DNA from: Muribaculaceae bacterium
GTDB lineage: Bacteria; Bacteroidota; Bacteroidia; Bacteroidales; Muribaculaceae
Length of the DNA: 64,000 bases
NCBI GenBank assembly: GCA_017399915.1
Contig: JAFQAS010000058.1
Location: 62,001 to 126,000, forward strand
Direction of reading: 5' to 3'
Of the stretch, positions 18,594 through 27,000 are shown in pieces. Within the stretch, counting starts at the first letter, position 1. Each line of letters begins with the position of its first letter. Under the pieces are notes generated by a model. That model saw only the letters and a list, made by a program, of their open reading frames with translations. It was not told the DNA's origin and did not search any database. Both the position numbers and the translations under genes were made by a program.

Positions 18594-19622
18594 TTATCTA
18601 TCTTTCATATACTTATCTGATACGAATGAAAGTTCAAGGAGCGATTTGCCATTTTTGTCACTTAAAATTACCTTTTTATCTCCGTCAAGTTCGTAATTTG
18701 TAGTAGATTCTAATGCTAATAATATTTCTTGTTCGGTTGCAATTTCTTTACAAGTAGCACGAGTTGCTGCTAAATCAAGGAATGTGATAGAGTTTTTGTC
18801 ATTGACGTCTATTAAAATTTTACCATTTACAGTGTTGCAAGGTAGGTTTGCAAATACATTTCGTTCGTAAATGTCGATTGTTATAGTATATTCTTTGTGT
18901 TTGCATTTACTACCATCGCCATTGATTTTAGTGATTTTCCAAATGCCATCTAAAAAATTGAGATTGATTTTGCTAAATGTCAACATTGTTACTCCATGTT
19001 CATCAATGAAATTCAAGAATATCTCATTTCCGTTCATTGTGATAGTATGTTTTTTTGCTCTGCTAAATGCTCCGTTGATGTCGTATTCGTAAGGGGCGTC
19101 TTCGGCAGTACAATATCGTTGAGTTTTTAATGCGTTGGTAAATGTGATGAGGGTGTTTTCTTGATTAATTTCAAAATCCGCATTGATTGTATTACAACCA
19201 TCATTGGCATAAAACTTATTAGATGGAGCAATATTTTTGTCTGCCTTTAGTTCTTCTAAATTGTCTTTTTCAAAGATGATAAAAGGACGCTCATCTTCGG
19301 TGATAATTGTGTTGAATTTAGAATATAGAGTCCACTCACCTTGAAGATTATCCAAGGTTAGACTTGTGTTGTTAGAATTAGAAGAGAACTCTTTATTGGT
19401 GTTTTTGCTTTTGTTTTTCTTGTTTTTGTCTTCTTTTTTCTTCTTCTTTTTAGCATCTTTCTTTTTGCCTTCGTCAATAGTGATTGTTTGGTATTCTCCA
19501 CGAGAATAGTCCTTTGTAGAGATTACTTTAGAGGTGTCGTGAGTTTGGTTGATAGAGGAACAAGACGACACGATAGAAGCTATCGCAATTATGTAGGTTA
19601 TGTTGCGGAAAATTTTATTCAT
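18594..19622 (-). CDS. Lipoprotein with two META (HslJ-like) domains
   Basis: 342 residues with a lipoprotein signal peptide ending in VSSC (C21). A very Lys-rich linker (about 53-77) follows, then two META domains (about 92-218 and 222-333). Each shows the family pattern: L-x-G-x-W at the start, an N-T-(I/V)-N motif and a Cys pair region (DGCNTINAD and PCNTVNG). META domains occur in heat-shock protein HslJ and in many envelope proteins; the molecular role is not settled. Stands alone with its own promoter box and terminator. The duplication and the poly-Lys linker are unusual points; the linker could contact the negatively charged cell wall or surface. Confidence 0.85.
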   Translation of the reverse strand: MNKIFRNITYIIAIASIVSSCSSINQTHDTSKVISTKDYSRGEYQTITIDEGKKKDAKKKKKKEDKNKKNKSKNTNKEFSSNSNNTSLTLDNLQGEWTLYSKFNTIITEDERPFIIFEKDNLEELKADKNIAPSNKFYANDGCNTINADFEINQENTLITFTNALKTQRYCTAEDAPYEYDINGAFSRAKKHTITMNGNEIFLNFIDEHGVTMLTFSKINLNFLDGIWKITKINGDGSKCKHKEYTITIDIYERNVFANLPCNTVNGKILIDVNDKNSITFLDLAATRATCKEIATEQEILLALESTTNYELDGDKKVILSDKNGKSLLELSFVSDKYMKDR

Positions 19623-19668
19623 TATTCAACAAGTTTTAAATCATATATAATTAATTGTAATTAGTCGA

Positions 19669-19676
19669 CAAAGATA
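19669..19676 (-). promoter_or_regulatory. -7 box of the META lipoprotein gene
   Basis: TATCTTTG on the minus strand, a perfect TAnnTTTG, 46 bases before the start codon. Confidence 0.6.
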
Positions 19677-19750
19677 GTGAAAAAAAGTAGAATTATTGAT
19701 GATTGTGAATATTAATGAGCGTTTTTTAGAATTAATGAGGTTAATTTCAC

Positions 19751-19758
19751 TAATTTTG
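19751..19758 (+). promoter_or_regulatory. -7 box of the chromate-transporter/folC operon
   Basis: TAATTTTG, a perfect TAnnTTTG, 24 bases before the first start codon. Confidence 0.6.
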
Positions 19759-19782
19759 CATAGAATTTCTATATAACATAGT

Positions 19783-20370
19783 ATGAAAGGTATTTTGTTT
19801 GACTTATTTATTGTCTTTTTCAAAATAGGCGCATTTACTTTTGGTGGTGGATGGGCAATGATTTCTATTATAGAGAAAGAGATTGTAGATAAAAAACATT
19901 GGGTGACAAAAGAGGAGTTTCTCGATTTATTAGCAGTGGCGCAATCTATACCCGGTATATTGGCTGTGAATATGGCTGTGGCAGTAGGAGATAAATTACG
20001 TGGTCGTGGAGGAGCTGTAATCGCAGCTTTAGGAACAATAATCCCTTCGTTTACGATGATATTGGCTATCGCTATATTTCTTACTCCCGATATGATAAAG
20101 AGTAATGAGACATTGAATAATATATTCCGAGGAATTCGCCCGGCAGTTGTGGCATTGATTATTGCTCCTGTAATATCTGCCGCTCGAACCGCGAAAATTG
20201 GGTGGAAGACCGTTCTTATTCCGGTAGTAGTCGCTTTGTTGATATGGTCGAAATTACCCATAATATCAAATCCTATTATATTTATTGTATTAGGGGGCTT
20301 AGGCGGTTATCTTTGGTTGCGTCGCCAACATGCTCGTATAAGTGGCAGAAAGGAGGAGATTGAATCATGA
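19783..20370 (+). CDS. Chromate transporter (CHR family), first half-size subunit
   Basis: 195 residues, five or six membrane segments, one CHR domain. The N-terminal FGGGWAMISIIEKEIV and SIPGILAVNMAVAVG motifs are diagnostic of the family. Full-length ChrA has two such domains; here they are on two short adjacent genes, the known short-chain CHR pair arrangement, which would work as a heterodimer. Annotated role is anion (chromate or sulfate-like) transport, but the physiological substrate in anaerobes is unknown. Its stop overlaps the next start by ATGA. Confidence 0.88.
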   Translation: MKGILFDLFIVFFKIGAFTFGGGWAMISIIEKEIVDKKHWVTKEEFLDLLAVAQSIPGILAVNMAVAVGDKLRGRGGAVIAALGTIIPSFTMILAIAIFLTPDMIKSNETLNNIFRGIRPAVVALIIAPVISAARTAKIGWKTVLIPVVVALLIWSKLPIISNPIIFIVLGGLGGYLWLRRQHARISGRKEEIES

Positions 20371-20936
20371 TATATCTCAAACTAATGTGGAGCTACCTTA
20401 AAATAGGGTTGTTCGGTTTTGGAGGTGGATATGCAATGCTATCACTTATTGAGAGCGAGATAGTGGGTAATGGCTGGATAACTCGTCAAGTATTTACCGA
20501 CATTGTTGCAATATCACAGATGACACCGGGGCCTATAGGAATAAATTCGGCCACTTATATAGGGTATGTGGCACCAACTGCAGCCTCGCCTGAATTTGCG
20601 GCTCCCATTTGGGGAATTTTAGGTTCGATACTTTGCACCTTCGTTGTTGTGCTACCACCGGCATTAATGGTTATGTATACAAGTCATTTCATTGCGCGGC
20701 ATAAAGATAGTATTGCAATTCGGGGCATTTTCAAAGGGCTACGTATCGTAATTGTAGGACTAATTGCGTCGGCGGCGATGTTGTTAATGAATGAACAAAA
20801 TTTTGGAATAGAACAATCTGAAATAATTAATAGTATAATAATCTGTATAAGTGCTTTTTGTTTGGTGTATTTTGCCAAGCTACACCCCATTTTGGTTATA
20901 ATACTTGCCGGTATCGCCGGATATATAATTTATTGA
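20367..20936 (+). CDS. Chromate transporter (CHR family), second half-size subunit
   Basis: 189 residues, again one CHR domain: FGFGGGYAMLSLIESEIV and SQMTPGPIGINSATYIGY are the counterparts of motifs in the preceding gene. The ATGA overlap shows tight translational coupling with the first subunit, as expected of an obligate pair. Its stop codon is one base before the folC start, so all three genes form one operon. Function as a two-subunit anion transporter is inferred from the family. Confidence 0.88.
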   Translation: MIYLKLMWSYLKIGLFGFGGGYAMLSLIESEIVGNGWITRQVFTDIVAISQMTPGPIGINSATYIGYVAPTAASPEFAAPIWGILGSILCTFVVVLPPALMVMYTSHFIARHKDSIAIRGIFKGLRIVIVGLIASAAMLLMNEQNFGIEQSEIINSIIICISAFCLVYFAKLHPILVIILAGIAGYIIY

Positions 20937-20937
20937 C

Positions 20938-22218
20938 ATGAAAGAATATAACGACGCTATAGAATTCCTTTATACGAGTATGCCAATGTTTCAGCGAGTC
21001 GGTGCATCGGCATACAAGCCGGGTCTTGACACCGTGAAACTGCTTGATGAAAAATTTGGAACACCACATAAGAATTATCTTACGATTCACATTGCGGGAA
21101 CAAATGGCAAAGGATCAACGGCTCATACTCTTGCTGCCATTCTTCAATCGGCAGGTTATAGAGTTGGGCTATATACCTCTCCACATTTAGTTGATTTCCG
21201 TGAACGTATTCGAGTTAATGGTAGAATGATTTCACGCGATGCAGTAGTTGATTTTGTAAATCGCTATCGAGCCATGTCGCTTGAGTGTTATCCATCATTT
21301 TTTGAATTGACTATGACAATGGCTTTCGAATACTTTGCTCGAGAGAAGGTTGATATTGCAGTTATAGAAACAGGTCTTGGAGGTCGATTGGATAGTACAA
21401 ATATCATAACTCCAATACTAAGTGTTATTACAAATATTTCGTTTGATCACACCGCATTCCTTGGCAATACATTAGAGTCGATTGCATCGGAAAAGGCCGG
21501 AATAATTAAACCTTCGGTGCCGGTTGTGATAGGCGAAGCGCAAGGCTCGGTTCGAGAAGTGTTTCTACAAAAAGCCAATGAACAAAGAGCTCCGATATAT
21601 TTTGCCGAAGATGTTGCGCCATTTGACTCAATTGAACCACTACAAGATGGATTGTTATATAAGAATACACCATATGGAGATATCATAGGTGAGCTTATGG
21701 GCGATTGTCAGCCTAAAAATGCTGCTACAATTCTCACTGCATTGCCATTGCTTGCAGAATGTGGCATTAAAGTGTCGGCTCAATCTGTTAAAGATGGTTT
21801 TGCTCATGTTGGAAGTTTGACCGGATTAATGGGGCGTTGGATGACGTTACATCGCAATCCTCATGTCGTGTGCGACACCGGGCATAATGTAGGTGGTTGG
21901 CAATACCTTTCTCGCCGACTAAAGTCAATTGACGGCACATTACACATGATTATAGGATTTGTCAACGACAAAGACGTGAGCCATATTCTCGAAATGATGC
22001 CCAAAACAGCACGATACTATCTTACTAACGCACAAATTGAACGAGCTATGCCGGTTGACCAACTTGCCGAAATCGCTGCTGAATGTGGATTGGTAGGATC
22101 TCAATATCCCTCGGTAGAAGATGCCTATAAAGCAGCCCTTGCCAATGCCACACCCTCTGATACAATCTTCATCGGCGGCAGCACGTTTATAGTGGCCGAC
22201 TTGCTATCTCTCGTATAA
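20938..22218 (+). CDS. folC: Folylpolyglutamate synthase / dihydrofolate synthase
   Basis: Adds glutamate to dihydropteroate and to folates, retaining them in the cell. The 426 residues show the Mur-ligase-like fold: P-loop GTNGKGST (54-61), the SPHL motif after it, the ETGLGGRLDSTN segment and SFDHTAFLG with ligand residues, then the C-terminal domain with HNVGG. Length is normal. It starts one base after the chromate-transporter gene; the co-transcription has no obvious functional reason. A strong bidirectional hairpin lies downstream. Confidence 0.93.
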   Translation: MKEYNDAIEFLYTSMPMFQRVGASAYKPGLDTVKLLDEKFGTPHKNYLTIHIAGTNGKGSTAHTLAAILQSAGYRVGLYTSPHLVDFRERIRVNGRMISRDAVVDFVNRYRAMSLECYPSFFELTMTMAFEYFAREKVDIAVIETGLGGRLDSTNIITPILSVITNISFDHTAFLGNTLESIASEKAGIIKPSVPVVIGEAQGSVREVFLQKANEQRAPIYFAEDVAPFDSIEPLQDGLLYKNTPYGDIIGELMGDCQPKNAATILTALPLLAECGIKVSAQSVKDGFAHVGSLTGLMGRWMTLHRNPHVVCDTGHNVGGWQYLSRRLKSIDGTLHMIIGFVNDKDVSHILEMMPKTARYYLTNAQIERAMPVDQLAEIAAECGLVGSQYPSVEDAYKAALANATPSDTIFIGGSTFIVADLLSLV

Positions 22219-22299
22219 ATGATGGTTGTGGATTTAATTTAAAAAGTATTAGAACTATTGATATATAACAATATCAGGTGCAGGTAAAATTTATATAGA

Positions 22300-22342
22300 A
22301 AAAAACAATCCTGCCGGCTTTAAGTCGGTAGGATTGTTTTTT
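22300..22342. terminator. Bidirectional terminator between folC and the RidA gene
   Basis: A 20-base stem (AAAAAACAATCCTGCCGGCT / AGTCGGTAGGATTGTTTTTT) with a 3-base loop; A-run on one side and T-run on the other. Confidence 0.9.
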
Positions 22343-22358
22343 CTATTATTAAGCGATA

Positions 22359-22733
22359 TTATCTCACTGCGATTACTTCAATTTCTACGAGTACTTGTTT
22401 AGGAAGCTCTTTCACTGCTACTGCAGAGCGAGCAGGGAAGGGTGCTGTAAAGTTTTCGGCATATACCTTATTCATGTCGGCAAAGAGGCTCATGTCGGCA
22501 AGGAATACTGTAGTTTTAACGACATTGTCCATTGTCAAACCGGCTTCGGCAAGGATAGCTTTGATGTTAGCCATTGATTGAGCTGCTTGTGCTTCAATTC
22601 CTTTAGGAATTTCTCCGGTGGCAGGATTTACAGGTATTTGACCTGAGATAAATACGAAAGAACCGGTGTCGATAGCTTGGCTATAAGGACCAATAGCACC
22701 AGGTGCGTTGGTTGTTGCGATTACTTTTTTCAT
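22359..22733 (-). CDS. ridA: RidA family reactive-intermediate deaminase
   Basis: Hydrolyses toxic enamine/imine intermediates made by PLP enzymes such as threonine dehydratase. The 124-residue product carries the family motifs: [12 protein letters not shown] at the N-terminus, [24 protein letters not shown], and the C-terminal [13 protein letters not shown] with the substrate-binding Arg and the following [10 protein letters not shown]. It follows the BrkB-like gene by 18 bases and is probably co-transcribed. Assignment to the family is sure; the true RidA subgroup is likely. Confidence 0.92.
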   Translation of the reverse strand: MKKVIATTNAPGAIGPYSQAIDTGSFVFISGQIPVNPATGEIPKGIEAQAAQSMANIKAILAEAGLTMDNVVKTTVFLADMSLFADMNKVYAENFTAPFPARSAVAVKELPKQVLVEIEVIAVR

Positions 22734-22751
22734 TATTCTTTAATTTATTAT

Positions 22752-24098
22752 TTATTGTTTATTGTTAAGATTGATATCAATATCTTTTATTAGTTGATTG
22801 TCTGTGCTTTGGGGAATTGCCCCCTCGATATTGTCAAGGATGTTGTTTATAGTGCTGAAATTGTCATCAAATTGAGGTACAAATCCCGAAGCGCCATGAT
22901 TGTCAAGTTTATTTAGCACATATGCTACCGACAGTTTGTTGATGTCAATGGCTGGCTGAAAACCGGGCTCGGTATTGTCGTCATCTTCAATGATTACTCT
23001 CGACACTAAATCAGCTTCAATAAGCTCTTCGGTGATTTCCATCGCTATGCGTGGAGGGAAATTATATCTATTAGTGAGGTCGTCAATTGTGATTGGTTTG
23101 TGTCCTTGGGCAAATTGTTTCACAATCACACTCATTATCGCTAACGTGATTTTGTTGCGATAATCGTTAGATATTTCATTGATTTTATTAGAGAAATTAA
23201 ATCGGTAGATGCTTTGTGATGAGTAACACACCACGATACCCGATAAGATTACTACCCATGAGAAGTGAATCCATATAAGCAATAATGGCAAGAAGGAGAA
23301 ACTACCATATATGGCGTTATATTTTGATACATATAATTGTCCCGACACAAAAAGCCATTGTAAAATTAAGAACCCGGTGCCTGAGAATATTCCTGCAATT
23401 AGTGCGTTCTTGAACTTTACTTTAGTATTTGGTATAAGCATAAACATAGCTGCAAAAAATAACCATGTGAATGCATATGATGCAAATTTGAACAAGAATG
23501 AAAGTAGGGGTGACATGAATTCAAAATCAAACGTGTTTTGAAGGGTCGATGTCATAAAAATAGATAAACCACTGGCGCATATCATAAGCACCGGTAATAT
23601 CAACAACATCGAAGTGTAGTCAGTGATTTTGCGTAAAATATTACGTCCGCGCTTAATACCCCAAATTGTGTTGAACGTTGATTCGATATTATTCATCAAT
23701 GAAATCATTGTCCACAATAACATCACAATACCAATACCGACAAATATCCCTTCAGATGATTGTGCAAGATATGCTTCAACGAAACCGAATGTTGTTTCAA
23801 GAGCTTCGCGTTGAGCAGGTATATAGCTGAAGATTTGTGTTTGTAGCAGCTTGTGGAACCCAAACCCACGACCAATAGCAAAAAGAATTGCCAAGGCCGG
23901 CACTAATGCCAATAGTGTGCGATATGTGAGACCGGCGGCTCGTGATTGTAAATCGGAGTCGAGAAATGATCTTACCGAGAGGTTGATTGTTTTGATAAAG
24001 CGAATGCGCCAATCATCGCGTGTATCGCTCCACACATCTTTACATAGATAGCCCCATATAGCAAAGGATTTGTCTTTTATTAGTGAGATATATTTCAT
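22752..24098 (-). CDS. YihY/BrkB family inner-membrane protein
   Basis: 448 residues. About six membrane segments (between residues ~55 and 300) follow a short cytoplasmic N-terminus, with SRAAGLTYRTLLALVPALAILFA matching the conserved first helix. The long C-terminal part (~310-448) contains a winged-helix-like stretch (TIDDLTNRYNFPPRIAMEITEEL), an addition found in longer members of the family. These proteins were once called ribonuclease BN, wrongly; the function is unknown. A -7 box lies 20 bases upstream, and ridA follows in the same operon. Confidence 0.88.
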   Translation of the reverse strand: MKYISLIKDKSFAIWGYLCKDVWSDTRDDWRIRFIKTINLSVRSFLDSDLQSRAAGLTYRTLLALVPALAILFAIGRGFGFHKLLQTQIFSYIPAQREALETTFGFVEAYLAQSSEGIFVGIGIVMLLWTMISLMNNIESTFNTIWGIKRGRNILRKITDYTSMLLILPVLMICASGLSIFMTSTLQNTFDFEFMSPLLSFLFKFASYAFTWLFFAAMFMLIPNTKVKFKNALIAGIFSGTGFLILQWLFVSGQLYVSKYNAIYGSFSFLPLLLIWIHFSWVVILSGIVVCYSSQSIYRFNFSNKINEISNDYRNKITLAIMSVIVKQFAQGHKPITIDDLTNRYNFPPRIAMEITEELIEADLVSRVIIEDDDNTEPGFQPAIDINKLSVAYVLNKLDNHGASGFVPQFDDNFSTINNILDNIEGAIPQSTDNQLIKDIDINLNNKQ

Positions 24099-24117
24099 AA
24101 ATGTGGTATTAATCTCA

Positions 24118-24125
24118 CAAATTTA
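24118..24125 (-). promoter_or_regulatory. -7 box of the BrkB-ridA operon
   Basis: TAAATTTG on the minus strand, a perfect TAnnTTTG, 20 bases before the start codon. Confidence 0.55.
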
Positions 24126-24229
24126 ATGTAAATAACTCAAATTATGAATATAACAGCAAATAAATAATTTTTTTTTGAAAAAAGTTGAGAAAAAATTTGT
24201 GAGGAATAAAAAAAGTGATTATCTTTGCA

Positions 24230-24237
24230 CCCGTAAT
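24230..24237 (+). promoter_or_regulatory. -7 box of the tRNA-Ser promoter
   Basis: TATCTTTG, a perfect TAnnTTTG, 20 bases before the mature tRNA 5' end. Confidence 0.65.
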
Positions 24238-24256
24238 CGAAACACAACCTCGATTA

Positions 24257-24341
24257 GGAGAGATGGCAGAGTGGTCGATTGCGGCGGTCTTGAAAACCGT
24301 TGAGGGTAACACCTCCGGGGGTTCGAATCCCTCTCTCTCCG
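24257..24341 (+). tRNA. tRNA-Ser (anticodon UGA)
   Basis: 85 bases. A 7-bp acceptor stem (GGAGAGA / TCTCTCC) and discriminator G are visible, as is a 5-bp anticodon stem with loop CTTGAAA and anticodon TGA at 24291-24293. A long class II variable arm (GAGGGTAACACCTCC) fits tRNA-Ser. The TΨC loop GTTCGAATC is canonical. CCA is not encoded. Confidence 0.97.
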
Positions 24342-24342
24342 C

Positions 24343-24371
24343 AAGGAAGCTCTTTGAGCTTCCTTTTTTTA
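24343..24371 (+). terminator. Terminator after tRNA-Ser
   Basis: A perfect 10-base stem (AAGGAAGCTC / GAGCTTCCTT) with a TTT loop, followed by a long T-run. Confidence 0.9.
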
Positions 24372-24410
24372 TTGTGGAACGCGTCGAAAGGCGCTGAAAT
24401 TTAGTGAATT

Positions 24411-25079
24411 ATGGATAAGGTATCGGACAACCCTTTAAAAAACCGAGAACGTAGCCAGAGGCTATTAATGGCCGTGGTGGCTCTCTTTGTGACACTATAT
24501 CTTGTGTCGAACATAATGGCTGTAAAAGTCATTAGTCTTTTTGATCTATTTTATTTTGATGCCGGAACAATTACATTCCCCTTTGCATATATGCTTGGAG
24601 ATGTGTTGACCGAGATTTGGGGATATCGCACTGCGCGCAAGGTGATATTTATGACATTTGTGTGCAATGTGATATTGGTGTTATGTACACAAATAGGGGT
24701 GTGGTTGCCATCGCCCGGCTATCTTGATGAAACGGCAAGTGCCTACAATCACATATTTAATTATGTGCCTCGCATTGTAATAGGCTCGCTTGCCGGCTTT
24801 TTGTTGGGAGAGTTGTCAAACGCATGGCTCATGGAACGGATAAAGAAATTGACCAATGGTCGCAGATTATGGGTGAGAACGATTGGTAGCTCAATGGTTG
24901 GCTATATATTCGATACATTGCCATTTGTATTAATCGCGTTCTTGGGAGTCGTGTCCACTCATGATTTGATATATATGCTTGTGTTCCAATATGTGTCAAA
25001 GTTGTTGATTGAAGCGGTGTTTGGCACTCCAATGGCATATGTAGTGATTGCATATTTGCGCAAAAATGTATTGAAATAG
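24411..25079 (+). CDS. Queuosine precursor transporter (YhhQ/DUF165 family)
   Basis: 222 residues with about six membrane segments. Family hallmarks are visible: LVSNIMAVKVI in the first helix, GTITFPFAYMLGDVLTEIWGYR, then LLGELSNAWLMER, a TIGSSMVGYIFDTLPFVLIAF helix and KLLIEAVFGTPMAYVVIA. Members import queuine or its precursors preQ1/preQ0 for the hypermodified base at position 34 of GUN tRNAs. It sits just after tRNA-Ser and its terminator; no clear promoter box was seen. A small radical-SAM gene starts 6 bases after its stop, which suggests a joint role in queuosine salvage. Confidence 0.9.
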   Translation: MDKVSDNPLKNRERSQRLLMAVVALFVTLYLVSNIMAVKVISLFDLFYFDAGTITFPFAYMLGDVLTEIWGYRTARKVIFMTFVCNVILVLCTQIGVWLPSPGYLDETASAYNHIFNYVPRIVIGSLAGFLLGELSNAWLMERIKKLTNGRRLWVRTIGSSMVGYIFDTLPFVLIAFLGVVSTHDLIYMLVFQYVSKLLIEAVFGTPMAYVVIAYLRKNVLK

Positions 25080-25085
25080 TTGGTC

Positions 25086-25769
25086 ATGGAACGATATTCT
25101 TTGATTCACGACAAGTTTCCTCGTGAATTCGTACTGCTGCAAGGTACAGGTTGCCGGTGGAAAAAGTGTGCATATTGCGATTATTTCCACGATGTGAGCG
25201 AAAACCCATATGAGCTGAATAGCAAAGAGCTTGAAAAAGTCACGGGGCATTATGGTGTTCTCGATGTGATTAACTCGGGTTCGGCCATGGAGCTGGATAA
25301 AGATACAATCGCATTGATTAAGCATATTGTAGCCGAAAAGAAAATCCACACTATATGGTTTGAATCCCATTATATGTATAGAACGCATCTCGAAAAATTT
25401 GCGCGGCAATTTGCTCCGGCTAAGGTTAAATTCCGCTGTGGGATAGAAACATTTGATGCATCGTTGCGAAACAAGTGGAATAAAGGTATTCCCTCTGAGG
25501 TTACGGCACGTGATGTGGCAAAATATTTTGATGGAATATGTTTGCTTTGTGGCACAAAAGGGGAGTCGAAAGAGCGCATTATATCCGATATTGACACTGC
25601 ACTCAAATATTTTGAGTATATAAGTGTGAATCTGTTTAATAAAAACACTACATCAATTGAAGTTGATGAAGATTTACAACGATGGTTTGTCACTGAGGTT
25701 TATCCTCATATTAAAGATAATCCTGCCATTGAGGTGCTTTTGCAAAACACAGATTTAGGCGTCGGGTAA
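25086..25769 (+). CDS. Small radical-SAM-like protein next to the queuosine precursor transporter
   Basis: 228 residues from the ATG at 25086; a TTG at 25080 is possible. Near the N-terminus is a cysteine cluster C23-RWKK-C28-AY-C31, spaced C-x4-C-x2-C instead of the usual C-x3-C-x2-C. The later motifs ESHYMYRTHLEKFA and CGIETFDASLRNKWNKG match the Elp3/MiaB/NifB-like radical-SAM barrel, where G-I-E-(S/T)-F marks the SAM-binding strand. The gene is 6 bases downstream of a queuosine precursor transporter. In Clostridioides difficile a radical-SAM enzyme, QueL, releases queuine from queuosine-5'-phosphate and is encoded with a transporter and a kinase; this protein may do a similar job. That is inference from context; I cannot show homology, and no kinase gene is adjacent. 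Confidence 0.75.
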   Translation: MERYSLIHDKFPREFVLLQGTGCRWKKCAYCDYFHDVSENPYELNSKELEKVTGHYGVLDVINSGSAMELDKDTIALIKHIVAEKKIHTIWFESHYMYRTHLEKFARQFAPAKVKFRCGIETFDASLRNKWNKGIPSEVTARDVAKYFDGICLLCGTKGESKERIISDIDTALKYFEYISVNLFNKNTTSIEVDEDLQRWFVTEVYPHIKDNPAIEVLLQNTDLGVG

Positions 25770-25864
25770 AGAGTAAATCATTAAAACACTATATTTTATC
25801 ATAAAAATTATAGGTTTTGTAATTAAAATCAAATTAAAATTAAGTGCAGATAAATAAATAGTAT

Positions 25865-25872
25865 TATTTTTG
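25865..25872 (+). promoter_or_regulatory. -7 box of the L,D-transpeptidase gene
   Basis: TATTTTTG, a perfect TAnnTTTG, 22 bases before the start codon. Confidence 0.6.
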
Positions 25873-25894
25873 TGCCAAAATAAAACTTTCAAAA

Positions 25895-26989
25895 ATGAAA
25901 AACGATAATATCAAAAAATTATTTATTTGTGGAGGAATTGCCACAATGCTTGGGTTGGCTTCATGCGGAGGGTCTTCAGAGTCAACATCAGAGGTGTATT
26001 ATGGTGATGGCCCCGGAGCGACTAATGGTGCTGACAATTCGGTTATAGATGAGAAGATGCTTGAATCTGATTCATTAGCACCCGACGCTGAGGCTGTAGT
26101 ACCCGATACCGCGAAATCATTAGATGCTAATGAGGCAACTAAAGCATATACACATGTCGAATTTGCTACTCCCGAAGAGGCGGTTGAATATATGAAGAAT
26201 TCAGCTCATTGGGAGGAGTATTCACAAGGGATTTTGCCACAAATGACAAAAGAAAGCCTTTCATATGCCCAAAAACTTCTAAATAGCCGTTACAATCACT
26301 TTATCATTGTTGATAAAGACCGCATGAAAGTGGTGCTTTGCGACAAATATGGTCGTGTGGAAAAAGAATACACAATGGCTTGTGCAAAGAATTATGGCTC
26401 AAAATCGGGTGATTGGGATTCGCGCACTCCCGAAGGATTCTTCTCGGCCGAAGGGGTATATAATAGCACTGATTGGTTGTTCCGCGATAAAAATGGTCGT
26501 GTGAGTCAAACTCGCGGACAATACGGGCCACGTTTCATTCGCCTCAAAACACCTGTGACAAGTGGTGTGGGAATTCATGGCACATGCTCTCCCGGTGCGC
26601 TCGGAAAACGTGTGAGCCATGGTTGTATCCGCATCAAAAATGAAAATATCCTTGAATTGGTTGAATATGTCGAAAAGGGTATGCCTATCATCGTGAGTCC
26701 GGGAGCTCGTGATATGAAGGTGAATGATAAAGAAGGTCGCAATGTAGTGAAAATTTCAAGCAAGAAAATTGCTGTCGACACCTTGTCAACCATCGACAAA
26801 GTAGTGTCAATAGATTCTATTGCCAAAGACACGAAAAAATCATCGACAAAATCGGTTGATACTATAGCAAAAGAAACATCGGTAAAAGAAAAGGCTACAG
26901 AGGTGGTTAATGGGACAGTACCGGTTGAAGAGAAGCCATCTCAGCCCGAAACAAAGATTGAAGTCGCTGATACTGTAAAGATGTTATAA
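25895..26989 (+). CDS. L,D-transpeptidase (YkuD domain) lipoprotein
   Basis: 364 residues. The lipoprotein signal peptide ends in LASC (C24), followed by an acidic, disordered stretch (~25-80). A YkuD domain lies at about 130-275, with H228 in GIHGT and the catalytic S241-H242-G243-C244 in VSHGCIRI. Such enzymes form 3-3 peptidoglycan crosslinks or attach proteins to peptidoglycan. After the domain comes a ~90-residue low-complexity Lys/Ser/Thr/Glu tail. The gene ends only 11 bases from the 3' end of the convergent RNase P RNA gene. Lipidation indicates a position on the periplasmic face of a membrane. Confidence 0.92.
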   Translation: MKNDNIKKLFICGGIATMLGLASCGGSSESTSEVYYGDGPGATNGADNSVIDEKMLESDSLAPDAEAVVPDTAKSLDANEATKAYTHVEFATPEEAVEYMKNSAHWEEYSQGILPQMTKESLSYAQKLLNSRYNHFIIVDKDRMKVVLCDKYGRVEKEYTMACAKNYGSKSGDWDSRTPEGFFSAEGVYNSTDWLFRDKNGRVSQTRGQYGPRFIRLKTPVTSGVGIHGTCSPGALGKRVSHGCIRIKNENILELVEYVEKGMPIIVSPGARDMKVNDKEGRNVVKISSKKIAVDTLSTIDKVVSIDSIAKDTKKSSTKSVDTIAKETSVKEKATEVVNGTVPVEEKPSQPETKIEVADTVKML

Positions 26990-27000
26990 AATAAAAGCTT

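Noticed and set aside
19641..20261. A 206-codon frame on the minus strand opposite the first chromate transporter
   Set aside because: Entirely antisense to a clear CHR gene whose protein motifs are unmistakable; composition reflects the complementary strand.
24215..24397. A 60-codon open frame spanning the tRNA-Ser gene
   Set aside because: It runs through the whole tRNA, its promoter and its terminator, and the product shows no domain; it is a chance frame.
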